DNA of 64,000 bases from JACQBY01 sp041486115 (GTDB taxonomy: Bacteria > Nitrospirota > Nitrospiria > JACQBW01): assembly GCA_041486115.1 (NCBI GenBank), contig JBGPKT010000001.1:3542-67541 (forward strand). The letters run 5' to 3'. Under the pieces are notes generated by a model. That model had not been told where the DNA came from. It ran no database searches and was given only the letters and a program-made list of their open reading frames with translations. The stretch's first letter is position 1. The number at the start of each line of letters is the position of its first letter. This document shows, one piece after another, positions 50,719 through 59,230 of the stretch. A program made the position numbers and the translations under genes.

Positions 50719-52206
50719 ATGCCCAAACACTTTTTCAAACGCCAGTCTATTTCTACGACCATTGCGATCATTACCTTTTTGGGCGGAACCCTTTTTGCGT
50801 TTATCATCGCCGGAACCGCCTATAAAATTAACCGCCTTGGAGATATTGCGGGAGAATCAAAAGCGCTCTTCTGGACATACCTTGAACTCAGCCTGATTCT
50901 GACCGCCTTTGCCATGGCGTTCCTCTATTCCATACTCCGTAAAATTGTGACCCTTCCGCTCCGGAAATTAATCCACGCTTCGGAACGTCTCGGACGCGGA
51001 GAACTCGGAGTCCAGATCCCTGAGACGTCATCGTATGAAATCGGCAGACTGACCGGAGCCTTCAATCAGATGTCTGTCTCTCTGGCCTCACAGCAGAACG
51101 CTTTAAAAACCTCTGAAGAAAGATATTTACAGATTTTTCATTTTTTCCCCCTTCCCCTTATCTTGATGAACAACAGGGGACAGATCATTAATGTCAATTC
51201 GGTCTATCTTTCGCAGGCTGAAAAGAACCCCTATTACCTGAAAGAGTGGGAGGGGAAATCTGCGCTCGATCTTCCTTTCATTCAAAAAGGAAGAATTCAG
51301 CCTAAAATTCATCAGTTACTGGAACAAGGCGAATCTTTTAAAATGTCTAAATTCTCTATTTCTCTGAACGAAACGCTCACCCCCGGTATTTTTAATGTCA
51401 GCGGAATTCCCCTTTTTGGCACTCCCGACAGGTTAAACGCCGCCATTCTGGCGATAGAAGATATTACCTTTCAGCAAAACCTTGAAAACCAGCTGGTCCA
51501 GGCTCAGAAAATGGAGAGTCTCGAGATCCTGTCGGGGGGGATTGCCCATGATTTTAATAATATCCTGACCGGAATCCTCGGATATTCTCAATTATTAAAG
51601 GAACAACTACCCTCCGATGATTTTAATCAAAAAGCATTAAGAGCCATTGAAAAATCATCCCTCCGGGCAAGAGATCTGATTCAGCAAATGATCGGTTTTG
51701 CCCAATGGCATCCTCTGGCCAAATCAAGGGTAGAAGTCAACGCCCTCGTTACCGAAATAGTTGCCCTGGTGCAGAAAACGCTCGACCGGGAGATCCGGAT
51801 TCAGGCGGTCCTTGTGAAGGAACCCTGTTTTATTCTTGTCGATGCCGACCAGCTACATCAGGCGCTATTGAATCTCTGTATTAACGCCCGCGACGCGATT
51901 CAAACGAAGGGAGGGAAGATCCTGTTAAAAACCGAGAGGAAATCTATCGAAGAAGTTCTCTCCGGAGAATCAGAAAAAAAAGAGTTTGTCGATATGATTG
52001 TTCAGGATAATGGCATAGGAATGGAGCCTGATGTTCTTGCTCATATTTTTGAACCCTTTTATACGACCAAAGAGGTTGGAAAAGGGTCAGGGCTCGGGTT
52101 ATCGGTTACCTACGGGATTGTCAAAGCAAACGGCGGTGACATTACTGTTCATTCCGAACCCGGAAAAGAAACAATTTTTACCCTCCGCTTCCCTCTTATC
52201 AACTAG
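50719..52206 (+). CDS. Membrane sensor histidine kinase with HAMP and PAS
   Basis: 495 aa from ATG 50719 (AGAGG just before); a TTG at 50701 would add 6 residues. Two membrane helices (about residues 15-38 and 55-75), HAMP (PLRKLIHASERLGRGELG), PAS (about 130-250), HisKA with His in GGIAHDFNNILTG, and the ATPase boxes NLCINARDAI, DNGIGM, GSGLGLSVTYGIVKANGG. It autophosphorylates; no receiver or regulator gene is adjacent, so it is orphan. Confidence 0.93.
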   Translation: MPKHFFKRQSISTTIAIITFLGGTLFAFIIAGTAYKINRLGDIAGESKALFWTYLELSLILTAFAMAFLYSILRKIVTLPLRKLIHASERLGRGELGVQIPETSSYEIGRLTGAFNQMSVSLASQQNALKTSEERYLQIFHFFPLPLILMNNRGQIINVNSVYLSQAEKNPYYLKEWEGKSALDLPFIQKGRIQPKIHQLLEQGESFKMSKFSISLNETLTPGIFNVSGIPLFGTPDRLNAAILAIEDITFQQNLENQLVQAQKMESLEILSGGIAHDFNNILTGILGYSQLLKEQLPSDDFNQKALRAIEKSSLRARDLIQQMIGFAQWHPLAKSRVEVNALVTEIVALVQKTLDREIRIQAVLVKEPCFILVDADQLHQALLNLCINARDAIQTKGGKILLKTERKSIEEVLSGESEKKEFVDMIVQDNGIGMEPDVLAHIFEPFYTTKEVGKGSGLGLSVTYGIVKANGGDITVHSEPGKETIFTLRFPLIN

Positions 52207-52302
52207 CAGGGTGCTGAAAAACCACGCCTCTGTCATTCTGAAAAACCTTGGAATTATTCGGCTTCATCTCAGAAGGACAATCACTAAAAATAGTTGAATT
52301 TA

Positions 52303-52331
52303 TTGATTTTTTTACTGCTTTAAGGTATGAT
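52303..52331 (+). promoter_or_regulatory. Predicted sigma-70 promoter of the 52363 gene
   Basis: TTGATT (52303-52308), 17-base spacer, TATGAT (52326-52331); then AGAGGA and ATG 52363. Confidence 0.55.
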
Positions 52332-52362
52332 TTTTCTTTCGATTTAAATAAGAGGACATACC

Positions 52363-52785
52363 ATGATTACAAGACCCACGATTGCCATAACCGTCACCCG
52401 GTTGCCTGCAAAGGAGGTCCTTGCGTATTGTAAAAAATGCAAGGTCCCCCGGAACCATTTGATTGTCACGCTGAAGAGTGAAAAGAACTCCAAAGTTCAG
52501 TGTAAAATTTGCGGAGGGGAGCACCGGTTCGTGTCTCCCGATTTTCCTAAAGGTTCTTCACGTCCAAAACAGAAGAAAGAAGCCTTCTGGGAAGAGCTGT
52601 TGAAACCTCTGACCGCTAAAATAAAAATCCCGTATACCCTCTCAGGCAGGTACAGGGGGAACGACGTCATCGAACATCCGACTTTTGGGGTGGGAATTGT
52701 TACTCAGGTTCTCTCCAGAGAAAAAGTCCTGGTGGTTTTCAAAGAAGGAGAAAAACTTCTCGCTTCTGGAAGACCGACCTTCTAA
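52363..52785 (+). CDS. Zinc-ribbon protein with tudor-like C-terminal domain
   Basis: 140 aa. CKKC (residue 23) and CKIC (47) form a zinc ribbon; the C-terminal HPTFGVGIVTQVLSREKVLV resembles the tudor-like end of PcrA/UvrD helicases that binds RNA polymerase. No helicase domain is present. It may bind nucleic acid or polymerase; function unknown. It converges with the peroxidase gene (stops 5 bases apart). Confidence 0.7.
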   Translation: MITRPTIAITVTRLPAKEVLAYCKKCKVPRNHLIVTLKSEKNSKVQCKICGGEHRFVSPDFPKGSSRPKQKKEAFWEELLKPLTAKIKIPYTLSGRYRGNDVIEHPTFGVGIVTQVLSREKVLVVFKEGEKLLASGRPTF

Positions 52786-52789
52786 ATTT

Positions 52790-53881
52790 TTATTTTGGAA
52801 ATTCAGCCGGCGCTTTAATCGTCTGCCACCCTTCTCCGCCGAGCGTTTTTAAGAACGCGACAATATCCCCCTTTTCGGCATCCGTCAATTTAAGTGGAAT
52901 GACCAACCCGTCCTGAAAAGGATTTTTGATTCCTCCATTATTATAAAAGGTGACCACTTCCTCTAAAGCCTTAAACCGCCCGTCATGCATATAAGGCCCT
53001 GTAAGAGCTATTTCTCTGAGGGTCGGCGTTTTAAATGCGCCCTTATCACCTTCCTGTTTGGTGACCTCATACCGTCCCAAGTCGGGCTTTGCGGCATCCA
53101 TCCCTATGCCCACATTATGAAATTTTTCATCGGTAAAGTTATACCCGGAATGGCATTTGGTGCAGCGGGCTTTGTTCCGGAATAACTCAAGACCCCGAAT
53201 GGCAGAAGCCGATATGGCATCGGCTTCCCCGCCCGTATCATACCGGTCGGCAGGGCTGTTCCCGGATAAAACCGTGCGTTCAAAAGTCGCTATCGCTTTT
53301 CCAACCCCTTCGATGGTCACATCGGTTCCAAACACCTTATTAAATTGATTGCGGTACCCTTCGATCCCTTTTAGTTTCTTCACCACTTCATCATGATTGC
53401 CAAACCCATGTTCAATCGGATTCACCAGAGGCCCCAGAGCCTGCTGTTCCATCGTGGCCGCCCGCCCGTCCCAGAATTGGACCTGGCTAAAGCCGCGGTT
53501 GATCACCGTCGGAGCGCTTCTCCCTCCCTTTAATCCGCTGATCCCGGTAGATACCGGTTGGCCGTCTGTAAACGCCAGGGCAGGAATATGACAACTTGCA
53601 CAGGCAACGGAGTTATTCCGGGAAAGCCTGTTATCAAAAAAGAGCCATTTTCCGAGCTCCACTTTTTCTAAGGTCATGGCGTTGTCGGAAGGAATAGAAA
53701 AGGCGTCCGCTTCCAGGCCAAGAGGAATCACCGGCCGAAAACTGTCTTTTAGCGCGGGAGGCTTCCCTTCCGAAAGACCGGCGCTAAATACCGGCAATGG
53801 AAAAAAGAACGCTGAGACCACCGCAAAAAACAATCCCATGTTCATCACTCTTTTCTCGTGATTTTTTAAAAAAGGCTTCAT
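52790..53881 (-). CDS. Diheme cytochrome c peroxidase (MauG/CcpA family)
   Basis: 363 aa. Signal peptide (MNMGLFFAVVSAFFFPLPVFS). Haem-binding CASCH (about residue 97) and CTKCH (about 240), plus FDNRLSRNN and GPYMHDGRFKALEEVV. It reduces hydrogen peroxide in the periplasm with cytochrome c electrons. The ATG is at 53881, directly after a run of 12 G on the coding strand; an ATG at 53845 is possible. Confidence 0.93.
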   Translation of the reverse strand: MKPFLKNHEKRVMNMGLFFAVVSAFFFPLPVFSAGLSEGKPPALKDSFRPVIPLGLEADAFSIPSDNAMTLEKVELGKWLFFDNRLSRNNSVACASCHIPALAFTDGQPVSTGISGLKGGRSAPTVINRGFSQVQFWDGRAATMEQQALGPLVNPIEHGFGNHDEVVKKLKGIEGYRNQFNKVFGTDVTIEGVGKAIATFERTVLSGNSPADRYDTGGEADAISASAIRGLELFRNKARCTKCHSGYNFTDEKFHNVGIGMDAAKPDLGRYEVTKQEGDKGAFKTPTLREIALTGPYMHDGRFKALEEVVTFYNNGGIKNPFQDGLVIPLKLTDAEKGDIVAFLKTLGGEGWQTIKAPAEFPK

Positions 53882-53884
53882 CTT

Positions 53885-53896
53885 CCCCCCCCCCCC
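53885..53896 (-). promoter_or_regulatory. G12 tract at the peroxidase ribosome-binding site
   Basis: Coding-strand GGGGGGGGGGGGAAGATG. The tract is the only purine-rich sequence near the start and lies 3 bases before ATG. Its length would change spacing and translation. Confidence 0.6.
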
Positions 53897-54026
53897 GATT
53901 TTTTATTAATAATTAAAACTATCTAGTAACTAATACTAAGTAGTTTTAAAAATAATGTCAAGTCCAAAAATGAAGGGTTGACTTTTGTAACCATTTCTTT
54001 ACTTACATAACATCATGGGCGGAGCG

Positions 54027-54055
54027 TTGTTTTCAAGATTTTTTTAGGTTATACT
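54027..54055 (+). promoter_or_regulatory. Predicted sigma-70 promoter of acs
   Basis: TTGTTT (54027-54032), 17-base spacer, TATACT (54050-54055). Upstream, 53897-54026 has no gene. Confidence 0.4.
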
Positions 54056-54126
54056 CTGCCCTGTAAACATCAGGCATGACCTCTGTCCGCGAATATTTTA
54101 TCCATTATCTTAATAGGGAGATTCCG

Positions 54127-56076
54127 ATGTCCACCATTGATATTGAGTCGGTCTTAAAAGAAAAAAGGGTCTTTAAACCCTCGCTCGAGTTTTCTAAATC
54201 GGCCCGCATTAAAAGCATGAAAGCGTATAAAACCCTTTATCAGCAGGCGGCCAAAAATCCCGAAAAATTCTGGGGAGGACTGGCAAAAGAACTCGACTGG
54301 TTTACGCCATGGAAAAAAGTATTGCAATGGAAAGAGCCCTTCTCCAAATGGTTTGTCGGCGGAAAAATAAACGCCTCCTATAACTGTTTGGACCGGCATC
54401 TCAATACCTGGCGAAAAAACAAAGCGGCCATAATCTGGGAGGGGGAACCCGGCGATTCCAGGACGCTGACCTATCAGGATCTTCATCGCGAAGTCTGCAA
54501 ATTTTCCAATGTCCTGAAGAGCCTCGGCATTCAAAAAGGGGACCGGGTGGCCATTTATATGCCGATGATTCCGGAACTCGCTATCGCCATGCTGGGATGC
54601 GCCCGAATCGGGGCGACTCATTCGATTATTTTCGGGGGATTTTCTTCCGAAGCTTTAAAAGACCGGATTCTGGATGCGGAGGCAAAGCTGGTGGTCACCG
54701 CCGACGGAGGATTCCGGAAGGGGGCGATTGTCCCTCTGAAAGAAAATGTCGATCAGGCCCTGAAGTCAACACCCAGCGTCGAAAAAGTTATCGTCTGTCA
54801 AAGGACTAAAAATCCCGTTCAAATGGTTGCGGGAAGGGATCATCGCTGGACGGAACTCATGGCAAAGGCTTCGGACGTCTGTCCTGCCGCAAAACTCGAT
54901 TCCGAACATCCTCTTTTTATCCTCTATACCAGCGGAACTACCGGAAAACCAAAAGGGGTGGTCCATTCCACCGGGGGTTATCTCCTCGGAGCTTACATCA
55001 CCAGCAAATGGGTGTTCGACCTGAAGGATGAAGACACTTACTGGTGCACCGCCGATATCGGGTGGGTCACCGGACATAGTTACATCGTTTACGGTCCTCT
55101 GGCAAACGGGGCCACAAGCGTCATGTTCGAAGGAGCGCCCACCTATCCCCAACCTGACCGGGTATGGGACATTATCGACAAATACAAAGTCAACATTTTC
55201 TATACCGCGCCGACGGCCATCCGTTCCCTGATTAAAAGCGGAGATGAATGGCCTCTCAAGCATGATTTAAGCAGTCTCCGCCTTCTTGGAACCGTCGGAG
55301 AACCGATTAACCCCGAAGCCTGGATCTGGTATTACACCGTCATCGGGAAAAAGCGGTGTCCGATCGTAGACACCTGGTGGCAGACCGAAACGGGGGCAAT
55401 TCTGATCACGCCCCTTCCGGGAGCCATTCCGGCCAAACCGGGATCCGCCTCCCTCCCGTTTCCCGGGATTATCGCCGATGTGGTCGACAAACAGGGAAAA
55501 CCGGTCAAACCGAATCAGGGGGGATATCTCGTCATTAAAAAACCATGGCCCAGCATGATGAGAACGATTTACAAAGACCCTGAAAGATTTAAAAAACAGT
55601 ACTGGACCCAGTATAAAGGGATGTATTTTACCGGAGACGGCGCGCGGAAAGACAAAGACGGTTATTTCTGGGTGATGGGACGCGTCGACGATGTCATTAA
55701 CGTCGCGGGCCACCGCCTGGGTACGATGGAAATCGAGAGCGCCCTGGTCAGCCATCCCGGCGTTGCCGAAGCCTCTGTCGTCGGACGACCGGATGATTTA
55801 AAAGGAACAGCCATTGTCGCCTTTGTCACTTTAAAAAATAAAACAAACCGTACCGACGAGCTTAAAAATGAATTGCGGCAACATGTCGTCAAAGAAATCG
55901 GGGCGCTGGCCAGACCCGATGAAATCCGCTTTACGGAAAACCTCCCCAAAACACGGAGCGGTAAAATCATGCGGAGGCTCCTGAGAGATATCGCCGCCAA
56001 TCACCAGACTATCGGAGACACGTCGACCCTCGAAGATATTTCGATTCTTGCCAAACTGAGAGAAGATGAAGAGTAA
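54127..56076 (+). CDS. acs: Acetyl-CoA synthetase
   Basis: 649 aa from ATG 54127 (GGGAG 7 bases before), close to the usual 650; an ATG at 54076 adds 17 residues. Adenylation motif LYTSGTTGKPKGV, DTWWQTETG, and the acetylation-site Lys in LPKTRSGKIMRR. It converts acetate, ATP and CoA to acetyl-CoA. It overlaps the acylphosphatase gene by 11 bases. Confidence 0.97.
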   Translation: MSTIDIESVLKEKRVFKPSLEFSKSARIKSMKAYKTLYQQAAKNPEKFWGGLAKELDWFTPWKKVLQWKEPFSKWFVGGKINASYNCLDRHLNTWRKNKAAIIWEGEPGDSRTLTYQDLHREVCKFSNVLKSLGIQKGDRVAIYMPMIPELAIAMLGCARIGATHSIIFGGFSSEALKDRILDAEAKLVVTADGGFRKGAIVPLKENVDQALKSTPSVEKVIVCQRTKNPVQMVAGRDHRWTELMAKASDVCPAAKLDSEHPLFILYTSGTTGKPKGVVHSTGGYLLGAYITSKWVFDLKDEDTYWCTADIGWVTGHSYIVYGPLANGATSVMFEGAPTYPQPDRVWDIIDKYKVNIFYTAPTAIRSLIKSGDEWPLKHDLSSLRLLGTVGEPINPEAWIWYYTVIGKKRCPIVDTWWQTETGAILITPLPGAIPAKPGSASLPFPGIIADVVDKQGKPVKPNQGGYLVIKKPWPSMMRTIYKDPERFKKQYWTQYKGMYFTGDGARKDKDGYFWVMGRVDDVINVAGHRLGTMEIESALVSHPGVAEASVVGRPDDLKGTAIVAFVTLKNKTNRTDELKNELRQHVVKEIGALARPDEIRFTENLPKTRSGKIMRRLLRDIAANHQTIGDTSTLEDISILAKLREDEE

Positions 56077-56368
56077 AGAAACAGACTTTTCAAAAATAGT
56101 CAGAACGCATATCCTTGTTGCCGGGCGGGTTCAGGGGGTGGGGTACCGGAAGTTTGTCGTATTCCACGCCCTCCGGCTCGACCTGGCAGGTTTCTGCAAA
56201 AATCTCCCCTCCGGAGAAGTCGAAATAGAAGCCGAGGGACCACCCGAAAATATCAAAGAGCTCGTCACACACCTTCATGCCGGCCCGGTGAGAGGCAAGG
56301 TGGAGAAAGTGACCGCCTCCTCCTCTCTCCAGCCTCGATTCGAGCAGGGCTTTACCATCCGGTATTAA
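56066..56368 (+). CDS. acyP: Acylphosphatase
   Basis: 100 aa. ILVAGRVQGVGYRKFVVFHA has the catalytic Arg and phosphate loop, CKNLPSGEVEIEAEG the catalytic Asn. It hydrolyses acylphosphates. The overlap with acs suggests clearing of acetyl-phosphate-like by-products, an inference. Confidence 0.93.
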   Translation: MKSKETDFSKIVRTHILVAGRVQGVGYRKFVVFHALRLDLAGFCKNLPSGEVEIEAEGPPENIKELVTHLHAGPVRGKVEKVTASSSLQPRFEQGFTIRY

Positions 56369-56464
56369 GTAAAACGCCTGCTTTTACCTTGCTAAGCCCC
56401 CCTGTAAATATTATAATTTTAAATTATCTTTTCAAATCATGACTTTAAAAAAGGAATTCTCTCA

Positions 56465-57193
56465 ATGAAACTGCAAGGAAAAATCGCTCTCGTCACCGGG
56501 GGAGGAAGAGGGATCGGAAAAGCGATTGCCAAATGTTTTTCCCGAGAAGGGGCAAAAGTCGTGATCTGCTCCAGGTCCGGAATGGAATTAAAAGACGCCG
56601 AAAAAGAGATTAAAAACGAAGGGAAAGATGTCCTTATCCATGTCGCCGACATCACCTCCATCCGCGAAGTCCAGCGCCTTTTTAAAACGATCAAATCCTA
56701 TTATGGCCCGATCGATATCCTGGTCAACAACGCCTCTATCCTGGGGCCTAAAACTGACATCATTTCATATCCCTATCAGGAATGGATCAAAGTCATCGAT
56801 GTCAATATCACCGGAATGTTCAACGTGACCCAGTCTGCCTTAAAACAGATGTCTCTGAAAAATTCCGGTTGTATCATCAACATTTCTTCGGGAGTCGGAA
56901 AAAGCGGAAAACCTCAATGGGGCGCTTATGCGGTCTCAAAATTTGGCGTCGAAGGGTTAACGCAGGTCCTCGCTCCTGAAGTGGCGCATCATAATATTCG
57001 GGTGATGGCTCTGAATCCGGGTCCGACCCGCACCCAGATGAGGGCTGAGGCCTGCCCGGAGGAAGACCCTCAAACGGTTCCCCCGCCGGAAAAAGTAGCG
57101 GAAACAGCCCTTTATCTGGCCGTCTCCACCACGATGAAAGACTCCGGAAAATCGTTTGACGCAAGGGATCTCTTCGACAAAACCTCTCCCTAG
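56465..57193 (+). CDS. Short-chain dehydrogenase/reductase
   Basis: 242 aa. VTGGGRGIGKAIAK cofactor loop, NNAS, catalytic Ser (NISSGVG) and YAVSK. Family of 3-oxoacyl-ACP reductase-like enzymes; substrate unknown. It is 2 bases before the next oxidoreductase gene. Confidence 0.9.
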   Translation: MKLQGKIALVTGGGRGIGKAIAKCFSREGAKVVICSRSGMELKDAEKEIKNEGKDVLIHVADITSIREVQRLFKTIKSYYGPIDILVNNASILGPKTDIISYPYQEWIKVIDVNITGMFNVTQSALKQMSLKNSGCIINISSGVGKSGKPQWGAYAVSKFGVEGLTQVLAPEVAHHNIRVMALNPGPTRTQMRAEACPEEDPQTVPPPEKVAETALYLAVSTTMKDSGKSFDARDLFDKTSP

Positions 57194-57195
57194 CC

Positions 57196-58230
57196 ATGAA
57201 AGCCATTCTCCTTTCGAAACCCGGGGGGCCTGAAAACCTCGTCTACACCGACACGGCCGTTCCGGTCCTCTCCTCGCAGGATGTCCTCGTCAGAGTTAAA
57301 GCCTGCGCCGTCAACCATCTCGATATCTGGATTCGAAACGGCCTTCCGGCCTATAAAACCGTCTTCCCGCATATACTCGGATCGGATATTGCCGGAGTCG
57401 TCGAATCATCCGGGCCGGCGGTTCAGGGGTTCCCTCCCGGAACAGCGGTGATCGTGTCTCCTTCATGGAGTTGTTTTAAATGCTCCTGGTGCCTCTCGGG
57501 GAAAGATAATCAGTGCGCCGATTTCAGAATCGTAGGCGCCAGCCTGAATCTTGACGGAGGTTATGCGGAATATGTCCGGGTCCCCATTCAACACCTTTTA
57601 ATCGCCCCTCCTAACCTCTCTTTCGAAGAGTCGGCCTCTTTCCCACTAACTTTTTTAACCGCATGGCACATGGTGATCTCCAGGGGACAATTACAACCGG
57701 GCCAGACGATTCTTGTCATCGGAGGAAGCAGCGGTATCGGCTCCGCGGCGATTCAGATCTCCCGCCTGGCGGGAGCCAGAGTCATCGCCACGGTCGGAAG
57801 TGCCGAAAAATTCGAGAAAGCTAAAACAATGGGAGCCGATTTTGTTTTAAACCATGAGTCCGAGCCGGTTCATGCCAATGTGAAAAAACTGACTCATGGA
57901 GAAGGAGTTGACCTGGTCTTTGAACATATCGGCCCTAAAACCTGGAAAGAAAGCATCGCCTCGCTGAAAAAAGGGGGAAAACTGGTCATCTGCGGATCGA
58001 CCACCGGTCCGGCCACTGAACTCGACCTCCGGTTTGTCTTTTCCCGCCATCTCTCCATTTTAGGATCCTCTCTTGGCACCAGAGCGGAATTGATGACCCT
58101 GATCCACTTGATGGAAGAGAAAAAGCTCCGCCCTGTCGTTGACCGGGCCTTTCCTTTAAAAGAGGCTGGCAGGGCCCATGAACTCCTCGAATCAAGGAAG
58201 GTTTTTGGCAAACTGGTCCTGATCCCTTGA
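57196..58230 (+). CDS. Zinc-type medium-chain alcohol dehydrogenase/quinone reductase
   Basis: 344 aa. GroES-like domain (LGSDIAGVV), structural zinc Cys in CFKCSWCLSGKDNQC, then the Rossmann domain VIGGSSGIGSAAIQISRLAG. NAD(P)H-linked; substrate not readable. Confidence 0.9.
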   Translation: MKAILLSKPGGPENLVYTDTAVPVLSSQDVLVRVKACAVNHLDIWIRNGLPAYKTVFPHILGSDIAGVVESSGPAVQGFPPGTAVIVSPSWSCFKCSWCLSGKDNQCADFRIVGASLNLDGGYAEYVRVPIQHLLIAPPNLSFEESASFPLTFLTAWHMVISRGQLQPGQTILVIGGSSGIGSAAIQISRLAGARVIATVGSAEKFEKAKTMGADFVLNHESEPVHANVKKLTHGEGVDLVFEHIGPKTWKESIASLKKGGKLVICGSTTGPATELDLRFVFSRHLSILGSSLGTRAELMTLIHLMEEKKLRPVVDRAFPLKEAGRAHELLESRKVFGKLVLIP

Positions 58231-58258
58231 GGCGTTATTCCTGAACGGCAGGGACGCT

Positions 58259-59230
58259 TCACTCAGAATGCAACCGGGGAATCTCTTGTCTCCAATAATT
58301 CAAAATATCTTCAAGCGTCTGCTTGAGAGGAATCTCGGGAGCCCATCCCGTTTCCCCCTTTAATTTTGAACAATCCCCTATTTGAAGAGGGGTGTCGGAC
58401 CTTCTTAACTTGGTCGGATTCGTTCTGACCTCCACCGGCACCGACGACATCCCGATCAAGGTTTTTAAAATCTCTTCAATGGAAACGGCCTTCTCCGAAG
58501 CCACATGGTAAACCTCCCCCGGCTTCCCTTTTTCAATAAGCATTCCGTAAGCGCGTACCATATCGCGGACATCGGTAAAGTCCCTTTTAGAGTCGAGGTT
58601 GCCGACCTCGATGAAGGGCTCCTGAATTCCCTGTTCAATCCGGGCGATCTGCCAGGCAAAATCAGAACAGACAAATTTAGAACTCTGCCGGGGGCCGATA
58701 TGGTTAAATGGACGGACCCTGATAATCGGAAGGTTATAGGCATAAAAATAGTGGTAACCGATTAAATCGGCAGCCGCCTTGCTCAATCCGTAAGGATGGA
58801 TCGGGCGGAGCGGTCGATCTTCTTTTAAAGGCATCTCCTCTTCTTTGACCGTGCCGTAGACATCCGCTGAAAGGATAGCCAGAATCCAGGGGCTGGTCCG
58901 GCTCTTGATGACCGCCTCATAAAGGTTCATCGTGCCCAGGGCATTGACTTCAAACGCCTCTTTCGGATTATGCCAGGCGTCCATCACAAAAGCCATTCCG
59001 GCCAGATGGTAGATTTCATCCGGTTGCACGGATTGAATAACCCCCAGCAGTTCTTCTTCACGCTGAATCAGAGAAGGGTAAAGGGAAATCTTGTCCCGGA
59101 TGGAGGCAAGGTAGGTTAAGGGCTCCCCCTCGATATGGGTTCCATGGACCTGTATTCCTTTTGAAAGGAGATATTCGGCAAGATGACTGCCGACGAAACC
59201 GCTGATCCCTGTAATGAGCGCTTTTTTCAT
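58259..59230 (-). CDS. GDP-4-keto-6-deoxy-D-mannose reductase-like epimerase
   Basis: 323 aa extended SDR. ALITGISGFVGSHLAEYLLS, catalytic HPYGLSKAAAD, and RVRPFNHIGPRQ with GNLDSKRDFTDVRDMV as in Rmd (D-rhamnose pathway). Other nucleotide-sugar dehydratases are possible. It overlaps the GT4 gene by 4 bases. Confidence 0.85.
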   Translation of the reverse strand: MKKALITGISGFVGSHLAEYLLSKGIQVHGTHIEGEPLTYLASIRDKISLYPSLIQREEELLGVIQSVQPDEIYHLAGMAFVMDAWHNPKEAFEVNALGTMNLYEAVIKSRTSPWILAILSADVYGTVKEEEMPLKEDRPLRPIHPYGLSKAAADLIGYHYFYAYNLPIIRVRPFNHIGPRQSSKFVCSDFAWQIARIEQGIQEPFIEVGNLDSKRDFTDVRDMVRAYGMLIEKGKPGEVYHVASEKAVSIEEILKTLIGMSSVPVEVRTNPTKLRRSDTPLQIGDCSKLKGETGWAPEIPLKQTLEDILNYWRQEIPRLHSE

